From assembly GCA_029558215.1 (NCBI GenBank), contig JAKQFZ010001228.1:1-5233 (forward strand): a stretch of 5,233 nucleotides of DNA, in the 5' to 3' direction. Position numbers and translations under genes: made by a program. The DNA is from Candidatus Omnitrophota bacterium. Its GTDB lineage: Bacteria; Hinthialibacterota; Hinthialibacteria; JAKQFZ01. This document shows, piece by piece, positions 1-5,233 of the stretch (the stretch's first letter is position 1; each line of letters starts with the position of its first letter). The notes below the pieces were generated by a model. It made no database searches. It was given only the letters and a program-made list of their open reading frames with translations, and was not told the origin of the DNA.

Positions 1-1399
1 GCCCACCGTTGGTAGTCTGGTTTACTCGGATCGTTGTAGAGCCACTCGAGTGATGCACAATGTGTGGTGAGTTAGTCGCACGATTTGTCCCCTCAGGATA
101 CCAGACGTAAATGTCGTAGTTGCCCGTCTGTGCCAATGTTGGACTCCAACGCACTCTCGCGGTACCATCCGCCCCACTTTTGTAGCGGTAGTTGGAGCCA
201 TATTTGTCCACGGCGCTGGTTGCTTCTATCCAACTTCCTGCGATCACAGAGAATCCCGGGTCAATGTTGTCAATGATCTCGCCTGATACAGCGCCAGAAG
301 GCCAAGTATACCCTTGAGACAATGCACTATCCAAATCAATGAGCATCTGAGACTTATATGGATTGTCATCCCCATCAATGTTCCAGTCGTCGCAATATCC
401 ACACCACCGGTACATGTTCACGCAACGGAGCACGGGTTTTCCCTGCGCAATGGCCTCATCCCGATTGTAGCGGTCTATCTCTGCGTAGATCCATTCCATC
501 CAGTCTGTCTCATAGTGTGAAGAAGGATTCTCGGGATGCCCGCCCTTCCAGTAGTAGATCCCATTGCACTCCGTTGCATAGAACGGGAGGTGCCACAGAT
601 CGCTGGGCGTCCCCAGATTGACCCAGTCCTTGTACACAAAGAAACTCCAGTAGAGCATCTGCCCACCCGCATTGATTTGCTGAGTACTGTGCACATCGCT
701 GTATGCGTAGCCCCTTGAGTTGATGTGAACCGCTATTCCGTCAAGACCACCGGTTGACTTGATGGCTGTCAGCATCTGGTTCATGTACGTCACCCAGTTC
801 AAAGGATTGCCATCGTGGGTAGTACCGTCCCAGAGTGTGCCACTGCCAAAGGGGCCAGCAAAGGGTGCCAATGCCTGGCAAATGACCTTGTGATTCGGTC
901 TTACTGCCTTGATCGCATTGTAGCATTTCCGAAAACACTGGGCATAATCTTGAGGCGAGACATAGGAGCGATGTCCGGCGTTGGGCGGCCATTCATAGGC
1001 AAGATTTGTCTCATTGCCGATGAGCCATATCTCGCAGCCGGAGGAATTCTGAACGTAGTTGGCGCAGCGCGTGGCAAAATTGTCATACTGCGAAGAAAGA
1101 GGAATCGTCCCAACATTCGAATAACCGTTATTGAGACGGCAGATAACGCTGTGACCCTCATTCGCGAACCAGCTGAAGTCTCCTCCGTTTGTGTTTGAGG
1201 GATCATGCCCGATCTCCTCGGTCGCCGTTACCCAGCCACCTCCAACGGCAGCCTTGATCCGGTTCAGATATTCCGTCGGGCGCGGACTTGCATCGTGGAT
1301 CCCATAGATGGAACTCACTTCCGCTGCAAAAGCACCACTCGACAACAGAACACTGCAGCCTAGGAACAACATCAGCACGCGAGCGTTTGTCCTCAGCAT
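1..1399 (-). CDS. Secreted glycoside-hydrolase-like barrel protein with golvesin-type C-terminal domain (3' end outside window)
   Basis: The frame is open from ATG at 1399 to the left edge (466 codons, no stop), so the C-terminus is missing. The start is set by GGAGG (1408-1412) eight bases upstream. Residues 1-25 form a signal peptide: basic start, hydrophobic core MLFLGCSVLL, cleavage near AFA|AE, so export is expected. Residues about 28-370 look like a clan-A-type TIM barrel. IWLIGNET carries an Asn-Glu pair (Glu130) as at the end of strand 4, the usual acid/base. FYATECNG carries Glu277 as at strand 7, the usual nucleophile. A CGYCDDWNIDGDDN loop follows at 333-346. From about residue 375 (DNIDPGFSV..., YGSNYRY, GNYDIYVWYP, NRATNSPHIVHH, TTIRVNQTTNGG) the protein matches the golvesin C-terminal / xanthan-lyase-type beta-sandwich, often an accessory domain on extracellular enzymes. 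The exact GH family and substrate are not recognisable. The domain calls are from memory of motifs, and catalytic function is inferred. Confidence 0.85.
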   Translation of the reverse strand, partial: MLRTNARVLMLFLGCSVLLSSGAFAAEVSSIYGIHDASPRPTEYLNRIKAAVGGGWVTATEEIGHDPSNTNGGDFSWFANEGHSVICRLNNGYSNVGTIPLSSQYDNFATRCANYVQNSSGCEIWLIGNETNLAYEWPPNAGHRSYVSPQDYAQCFRKCYNAIKAVRPNHKVICQALAPFAGPFGSGTLWDGTTHDGNPLNWVTYMNQMLTAIKSTGGLDGIAVHINSRGYAYSDVHSTQQINAGGQMLYWSFFVYKDWVNLGTPSDLWHLPFYATECNGIYYWKGGHPENPSSHYETDWMEWIYAEIDRYNRDEAIAQGKPVLRCVNMYRWCGYCDDWNIDGDDNPYKSQMLIDLDSALSQGYTWPSGAVSGEIIDNIDPGFSVIAGSWIEATSAVDKYGSNYRYKSGADGTARVRWSPTLAQTGNYDIYVWYPEGTNRATNSPHIVHHSSGSTTIRVNQTTNGG

Positions 1400-1407
1400 G
1401 GAACATT

Positions 1408-1412
1408 CCTCC
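1408..1412 (-). promoter_or_regulatory. Shine-Dalgarno site of the secreted barrel protein
   Basis: GGAGG on the minus strand lies eight bases before the ATG at 1399. A second ATG directly after GGAGGA is in another frame and is too close to the site to be used. This decides the start of the left-hand gene. Confidence 0.75.
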
Positions 1413-1516
1413 AAAAGGCAAAGCATCGCTGGTATCTCGGCCAGCATTCCACGTATGGAGCAAAGTATCCTAAAACCCTCTTCTCTTCAACCCCTGCTGG
1501 GAGGAGTCCTCGCAGT

Positions 1517-1539
1517 CAGTTGAGGAAACTGCCAGTTGA
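1517..1539. repeat. Operator-like cluster of CAGTT half-sites
   Basis: CAGTTGA occurs at 1517-1523 and again at 1533-1539, 16 bases apart. Between them AACTG (1527-1531) gives two overlapping inverted repeats: CAGTT-N5-AACTG (1517-1531) and AACTG-C-CAGTT (1527-1537). The cluster sits just upstream of the candidate -35 box of the transporter gene, where a repressor or activator site would be expected. The arms are only five bases long, so chance cannot be excluded. Confidence 0.35.
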
Positions 1540-1551
1540 ATCGCATTTCAC

Positions 1552-1580
1552 TTTACACCTCAATTCACATAAACTAGATT
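1552..1580 (+). promoter_or_regulatory. Candidate sigma70-type promoter for the transporter gene
   Basis: TTTACA (1552-1557, five of six matches to TTGACA) is followed after 17 bases by TAGATT (1575-1580, four of six matches to TATAAT). Transcription would start near 1587, giving a very short leader before GTG 1600, or about 40 bases before the alternative TTG at 1627. The prediction rests on consensus matching only. Confidence 0.4.
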
Positions 1581-1599
1581 CCCCTCTGTCTGAACTCCA

Positions 1600-2523
1600 G
1601 TGTTTACAGGAATCGAGGACGCTTCGTTGTCAAACTCTCAGGAAGCCTTCTTGCTCATCGCGCTGACTGGCCTTCTTTGGGCTGGCGTAGGCGGTTTCTA
1701 CAGCCGAGTCGCTCGCAAGGGACATCGCGTACTTCTTTTCAGCCTCATTGTTTCGCTCTTCGTATCTTGTTTCAGCTGGGCTGCCTGCGACTGGGACGCG
1801 TTGCTCGCCGGTGCTGTGCCCAAGGCACCTATCTTTGTGCCCATCATGCTGATGACCGGTATCGCCTCTCAGGCAGGCATGATTCTGATGATGCACTCGA
1901 TGCGTCTGGGAAGACAGGCAGCCGCTTGGACGATCAGCCAATCGGCGATGGTGGTTCCCTTCCTTGCCGGTGTCCTAATCTGGCAGGAAAGGATGAGTGC
2001 GGGGAATCTCCTCGGTGTCGTCATTCTTCTGGTTAGCATTGTTCTGTTCGGCCAGAGAGTTCATGAAGAGGGAAAACCTCCTGCAAAGCAGACGTGGTTC
2101 GTATTGGCGTTGCTGGCCTTTGCTGTCAGCGGTTTGGGTGCCACCCTGTCCACCGCTCCATCACACTGGCATGGTTGGCAAGACACGGCGCGCCTGCGTG
2201 TTCCTCTTCTGAATACCGCCGCACTCCTGGCCTTCGGCACATTTGGTGTCCGAGAAGCAATGAAGAAGATGCCCTCTAAGGATGAATGGCTCACCGCCAT
2301 TCTCTGTGCCCTGACTGTGTTCGCCGGACAGAATACATTCTATGCAGGAATGGATAGAATGGCTTTGGTTCAAAAGGTCTCGCTCACCTATCCACTGAGT
2401 ATAAGCCTCTGCATCATGGCTTTTGCCGTGTACACCAGACTGCATCTGGGTGAGAAGTTAGGGCGTTTGGGCGCAATGGGACTGACTCTCGGAGTGATTG
2501 GAATCCTCCTTCTGGGAATCTAA
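1600..2523 (+). CDS. EamA/DMT-superfamily transporter, ten membrane helices
   Basis: This 307-residue protein is almost entirely hydrophobic. Ten likely membrane segments are visible at about 16-35, 44-62, 77-99, 107-127, 134-151, 165-184, 201-219, 229-250, 258-279 and 287-307. That is the two-times-five layout and length of drug/metabolite transporters of the EamA type. A Glu in WQER (128-131) at the end of helix 4 and LGEKLG (283-288) before helix 10 occupy equivalent places in the two halves, as is common in this family. It should sit in the cytoplasmic membrane and move a small metabolite; the substrate and direction are unknown. A sugar or sugar acid would fit the neighbours, but this is inference. 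The GTG at 1600 is the first possible start after an in-frame TGA at 1591 and has no Shine-Dalgarno site. TTG at 1627 has GAGGA seven bases before it, would lose nine residues and would keep all helices. The start is therefore uncertain. Confidence 0.8.
   Translation: MFTGIEDASLSNSQEAFLLIALTGLLWAGVGGFYSRVARKGHRVLLFSLIVSLFVSCFSWAACDWDALLAGAVPKAPIFVPIMLMTGIASQAGMILMMHSMRLGRQAAAWTISQSAMVVPFLAGVLIWQERMSAGNLLGVVILLVSIVLFGQRVHEEGKPPAKQTWFVLALLAFAVSGLGATLSTAPSHWHGWQDTARLRVPLLNTAALLAFGTFGVREAMKKMPSKDEWLTAILCALTVFAGQNTFYAGMDRMALVQKVSLTYPLSISLCIMAFAVYTRLHLGEKLGRLGAMGLTLGVIGILLLGI
1615..1619 (+). promoter_or_regulatory. Possible Shine-Dalgarno site for alternative TTG start
   Basis: GAGGA lies seven bases before an in-frame TTG at 1627. 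Upstream of the longer GTG start at 1600 no purine-rich site is seen. If used, the transporter is 298 residues, begins LSNSQEAF (read as Met), and keeps all ten helices. Confidence 0.35.
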
Positions 2524-4067
2524 CTTTCTGAGTAAGACGAAGGTGTTCGCCAGTAGTGACCCGGCTCAAGGATTCGATTCGCCTCAGCAGGCCCCCAGCT
2601 GCCAGCTGAGTAGGGGATGCAGCTCGGATCGGCACTCCACTTTTCCAGGATCGGCGTGAAGAGTGTCCAGGCGACTTCCATGGCATCACTGCGGATAAAC
2701 AACGTCTGATCCCCAGCGATGCAGTCAAGAATCAAACGCTCATAGGCATCAGGCGGAGTCACGCCAAAAACATCACGGTACCGAAACTCCATCATCAGAG
2801 AACTCATGCAGAGTTTCGGTCCCGGACTTTTGACCTGAATCGTCAAAGCAACTGCCTCCTCTGGGTGGATATTCAGCACAAGGACGTTCTGTCCCAGCGC
2901 ATCCGCCGAAAAGGGGGTAAAGATCGAATAAGGAACTTTCTTGAAGACGATGGCGATCTCTGTTGCCTTGCCGACAAGGCGCTTGCCTGATCTGAGATAG
3001 AACGGAACGCCATGCCAGCGCCAGTTGTCTATCAGCACCTTTGCGGCGACGTACGTCTCGACCGAGGAATCAGGGGCAACACCTTGCTCAGAGCGGTATG
3101 CCGGCAAGCGACGGCCTTCTATCTGACCGTCAGAATACTGCCCTCTCACGATGTACTCATCGAGATTCGCCATTGGGAACGCACGAATCGCTCGAAGCAG
3201 TTTTACCTTCTCATCGCGAACCCGCTCTGCCTCGAAGGATACCGGAGCTTCCATGGTCACCAAAGCCAAGACCTGAAGGATATGGTTCTGAAACATGTCA
3301 CGCAGAAGACCTGCCTGTTCAAAATATCCCGCCCTTGACTCGACGCCCAGAGATTCGGCAACAGTCACCTGCACGTGATCCACGTACTGCCGACTCCAGA
3401 TCGGTTCGAACACGGCATTCGCAAATCGGAACATCAGGATATTCTGCACGGTTTCTTTGCCAAGATAGTGGTCAATTCGGTAGATTTGCCTTTCGTTCAG
3501 GAGTTGGTGCAGTTCTGCATCCAGAGCAAGAGCGCTTGTCAGATCCTTGCCAAATGGCTTCTCTACAACGACCGAGACACGACAGTCCGGATGCCGCTTC
3601 TCACACGTCAGTTGAAATGTTCCCAACCGTTGAACGATGGGACAAAACAGGGAGGGGGGTGTCGCCAAGTATACGATTCGGTTGCTCTCGGTACCATACC
3701 GCTGCTCAAGACCTTCGACCGCCACTCTCAGCCGGGGATACAGATCTGCAACCGTATAGTCTCCAGCAACATAGTGGAGACGGGCAAGAAATCCATCCAG
3801 ACAGCTGAAGTCCCCATCAGGAAGACTTGTGAGTGATTCCCTCACCTTGGTTCGAAATACCTCATCGCTCATCAAAGAGCGCGCACAGCCCAGAACGAAG
3901 AAGCTATCATGCAGAAGCCTGCGCCGGTACAGACTGAACAGTGCTGGAATGAGCTTTCGATGAGTTAGGTCCCCAGAAGCCCCAAAGATAATCAACCCGA
4001 AAGCCTCGGAACGCAATTCCGAACACGCTCCCCCTTCCGCAAGAATCACTCTTCCTGAGCCCTGCAT
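2520..4067 (-). CDS. zwf: Glucose-6-phosphate 1-dehydrogenase
   Basis: The enzyme oxidises glucose 6-phosphate to 6-phosphogluconolactone with NADP+ (or NAD+), the first step of the oxidative pentose phosphate and Entner-Doudoroff routes, in the cytoplasm. With the start at 4067 it has 515 residues, normal to slightly long. The N-terminal Rossmann domain has the GASGDL dinucleotide loop (29-34) and EKPFG (169-173). The signature RIDHYLGKE (197-205) holds the Asp199-His200 pair, and QNH (His262) is the expected catalytic base. RSGKR (359-363) is a further conserved substrate/cofactor segment, and the large C-terminal domain is complete to GSWGP. All key residues are present. ATG 4067 is preferred to ATG 4085 because AGGAGG stands six bases before it. 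The longer start would add six residues and overlap the upstream gene by eight bases. The gene follows the DUF4838 gene with a ten-base gap, so co-transcription is likely. No pgl, gnd or opcA is beside it in this window. Confidence 0.97.
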   Translation of the reverse strand: MQGSGRVILAEGGACSELRSEAFGLIIFGASGDLTHRKLIPALFSLYRRRLLHDSFFVLGCARSLMSDEVFRTKVRESLTSLPDGDFSCLDGFLARLHYVAGDYTVADLYPRLRVAVEGLEQRYGTESNRIVYLATPPSLFCPIVQRLGTFQLTCEKRHPDCRVSVVVEKPFGKDLTSALALDAELHQLLNERQIYRIDHYLGKETVQNILMFRFANAVFEPIWSRQYVDHVQVTVAESLGVESRAGYFEQAGLLRDMFQNHILQVLALVTMEAPVSFEAERVRDEKVKLLRAIRAFPMANLDEYIVRGQYSDGQIEGRRLPAYRSEQGVAPDSSVETYVAAKVLIDNWRWHGVPFYLRSGKRLVGKATEIAIVFKKVPYSIFTPFSADALGQNVLVLNIHPEEAVALTIQVKSPGPKLCMSSLMMEFRYRDVFGVTPPDAYERLILDCIAGDQTLFIRSDAMEVAWTLFTPILEKWSADPSCIPYSAGSWGPAEANRILEPGHYWRTPSSYSES

Positions 4068-4073
4068 TGCCTT

Positions 4074-4079
4074 CCTCCT
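4074..4079 (-). promoter_or_regulatory. Strong Shine-Dalgarno site of zwf, overlapping the stop of the upstream gene
   Basis: AGGAGG on the minus strand is placed six bases before ATG 4067. It runs through the TAG stop (4080-4078) of the DUF4838 gene, as TAGGAGG. Ribosomes ending the upstream gene therefore stop on the zwf loading site, an arrangement that favours coupled translation. It is also the reason for choosing the shorter zwf start. Confidence 0.75.
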
Positions 4080-5233
4080 ACTCATCTCCCAGACCGTAAC
4101 GAGAGGCCAGTCTTGTAGACCGCAAACGCTCTGTCAAGAAGACACCTTCATCGGATGCCTTGGTCAACAAATCGTCCATCTCGGACAAGATTGCCAACCG
4201 AGAGGTTTGACCCTCACCCATCACCCTCGCCTTTGTCAGCATAATGTCCAACAAGAGGTACTCCAAACCGAAACGCAATCTACCGAGCACACGCAGCACT
4301 GCTGAGGAATCGGTAATCTCTTCAGCCCATTTCACCCTTTGCAGGAGACCCTGAAACTCGGCGATCGCCCCGTCGTATTCCTCTGCACTCTTGGCAGCAG
4401 TAAAAGGAATGCTGCTGAAGCGCCGCGCACGCGACTCAAGAAGAGAGTACGCTTCACAACCAAGGTCAGCAAACTCTCCAAAGCGGCAGATCGCAAACTC
4501 TTCTACCAAAGAATCCATATCGGAAGCAGGATTCCAGGCCAATGCGCCCAAGATATAGTGATTGAGTTCGTATGTCGCCCAGTCTCCTGGCTCCGCATAG
4601 GACGAGATGCCATTGATTCCTTCAGCAGCGTAGAACTTGAGATCGTGCTGCATATAGTGTGGTAACAGGATCGGAAGCGAGTTCCAGGCATACTTTCGGT
4701 AATACGAATAGACGCTCAGATCACCTGCGAAACGCTTGCGCCACTCTCTTAGATGATTCACGTAATCGGCATTTCTTTCCGAAGTTGCATCATCAATCTG
4801 ATGCTCAAAGCACTGGTTGATTGGACAGAAGTCAACAAGAATGTCCTTCCGAACTGGGCGCTTAGCAGGTGGGGCAACATAGCTGGAATAGGCGATGCAT
4901 TCCAATTTAACTGAACGTTTCAACCGTCGAATGGCTCCACTTGCCTGGGAAACCATAAGCGCATGACGCTCGACCGGATCACCAAGCCGTATGCACTGAG
5001 CGCACTGACACCACTTGGCACCGTCAGGAGGCCAGAAATCGAATATCTCTATCTCAGGATGCGCCTCCAGATACTCCAAGAGTTTGCCCAGAACATACCG
5101 TCTCGCACCATCGTTGGATGTGCAGAAAACACGGTTCTGCTTCGCCTCCCTCAGACCTTCTTCGTTCATGCCAAACCATTCAGGATGCGTTTCAAATATC
5201 TTGCCTTCCTCCATCTTGGCATTGAGGAAGTTC
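4078..5233 (-). CDS. DUF4838 glycosidase-like protein (5' end outside window)
   Basis: The frame is open to the right edge; 384 codons precede the TAG at 4080-4078. A Met at 5214 is possible, but six codons before it are also open (NFLNAK) and the family has more sequence ahead of HPEWF, so the true start probably lies outside. Counting from that Met, the DUF4838-like pattern is HPEWF (10-14), a CTSN segment (31-34), then FDFWPPDG with WCQCAQC (58-74). SVYSYYRKYAW follows (167-177), with DLKFYAAEGINGISSYAEPG (191-210) and YILGALAWNP (220-229). The last 120 residues are mostly helical. DUF4838 proteins are distantly like alpha-glucuronidase/hexosaminidase barrels and occur in polysaccharide-degrading bacteria, but activity is mostly unproven. 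No signal peptide can be judged because the N-terminus is missing. The product is named by family only. Confidence 0.75.
   Translation of the reverse strand, partial: NFLNAKMEEGKIFETHPEWFGMNEEGLREAKQNRVFCTSNDGARRYVLGKLLEYLEAHPEIEIFDFWPPDGAKWCQCAQCIRLGDPVERHALMVSQASGAIRRLKRSVKLECIAYSSYVAPPAKRPVRKDILVDFCPINQCFEHQIDDATSERNADYVNHLREWRKRFAGDLSVYSYYRKYAWNSLPILLPHYMQHDLKFYAAEGINGISSYAEPGDWATYELNHYILGALAWNPASDMDSLVEEFAICRFGEFADLGCEAYSLLESRARRFSSIPFTAAKSAEEYDGAIAEFQGLLQRVKWAEEITDSSAVLRVLGRLRFGLEYLLLDIMLTKARVMGEGQTSRLAILSEMDDLLTKASDEGVFLTERLRSTRLASRYGLGDE

Larger units (their letters stand above)
1400..1599. promoter_or_regulatory. Divergent intergenic control region
   Basis: These 200 bases separate two divergently read genes and hold no convincing ORF. 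Rightward there is a candidate promoter (1552-1580). Leftward only a weak one is visible on the minus strand: TTGAAG (1485-1490) and GATACT (1464-1469), 15 bases apart, which is shorter than ideal. Between them lie short symmetric elements: GAGGA-G-TCCTC at 1501-1511, and a CAGTT / AACTG / CAGTT cluster at 1517-1537. Shared control of both genes by a regulator binding here is possible but inferred. Confidence 0.5.

Noticed and set aside
815..1198. A 127-codon plus-strand open frame opposite the secreted barrel protein
   Set aside because: The minus-strand frame has a signal peptide, barrel motifs and a golvesin-type domain; this frame has none and is explained as a shadow.
1349..1366. Possible lipoprotein signal (FLGC) in the secreted protein
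   Set aside because: Phe at -3 does not fit the usual lipobox, and a good signal peptidase I site (AFA|AE) follows ten residues later.
1203..1463. Minus-strand 86-codon frame with an ATG directly after GGAGGA
   Set aside because: It is out of frame with the secreted protein, the ATG touches the ribosome site, and the product has no recognisable features.
2583..2610. Stem-loop CTCAGCAGG ... CCAGCTGAG with a double CAGCTG inside, considered as a terminator for the transporter
   Set aside because: It lies within the conserved C-terminal zwf coding segment (GSWGPAEAN), has one mismatch, and is followed by TAGGGG on the plus strand with no T-tract.
3041..3808. A 255-codon plus-strand open frame opposite zwf
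   Set aside because: It lies wholly antisense to a strongly conserved enzyme. Its translation is rich in Arg, Ser, Pro and His with no domain pattern and it has no convincing ribosome site, so it is a shadow of zwf.
3375..3836. A 153-codon plus-strand open frame, also opposite zwf
   Set aside because: It is antisense to conserved coding sequence and overlaps another shadow frame. No family features are seen.

Overview
The window looks like chromosomal DNA from a free-living, saccharolytic bacterium of roughly balanced base composition. It holds four protein genes and almost no spare DNA. The mix of a secreted barrel enzyme with a golvesin-type C-terminal domain and a DUF4838 glycosidase-like protein is typical of carbohydrate-rich genomes such as the Armatimonadota, Planctomycetota, Lentisphaerota/Verrucomicrobiota and Sumerlaeota/Hydrogenedentota groups. 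That placement is an inference from gene content only. No RNA gene, mobile element, CRISPR array or phage gene was seen.

Layout from left to right: (1) On the minus strand, from 1399 to beyond the left edge, lies a gene for a secreted glycoside-hydrolase-like (beta/alpha)8-barrel protein with a golvesin/xanthan-lyase-like C-terminal domain, cut off by the window edge. (2) A 200-base divergent intergenic region (1400-1599) carries a candidate sigma70-type promoter facing right, a good ribosome-binding site facing left, and a cluster of short inverted and direct repeats that resembles an operator. (3) On the plus strand, 1600-2523, lies a ten-helix EamA/DMT-type membrane transporter. (4) On the minus strand, 2520-4067, lies glucose-6-phosphate dehydrogenase (zwf), whose stop codon overlaps the stop of the transporter. 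(5) On the minus strand, from the right edge to 4078, lies the 3' part of a DUF4838 protein, ten bases upstream of zwf and probably in the same operon.

Taken together, the region suggests carbohydrate use: two putative polysaccharide- or glycan-active proteins, a small-molecule transporter, and the NADPH-producing entry enzyme of the oxidative pentose phosphate (or Entner-Doudoroff) route. zwf is recognised with near certainty. The substrates of the two glycosidase-like proteins and the transporter cannot be read from the sequence. No clear new system is present. The most unusual points are the zwf-DUF4838 pairing, the Ca-loop-like motif in the secreted barrel protein, and the operator-like repeat cluster.
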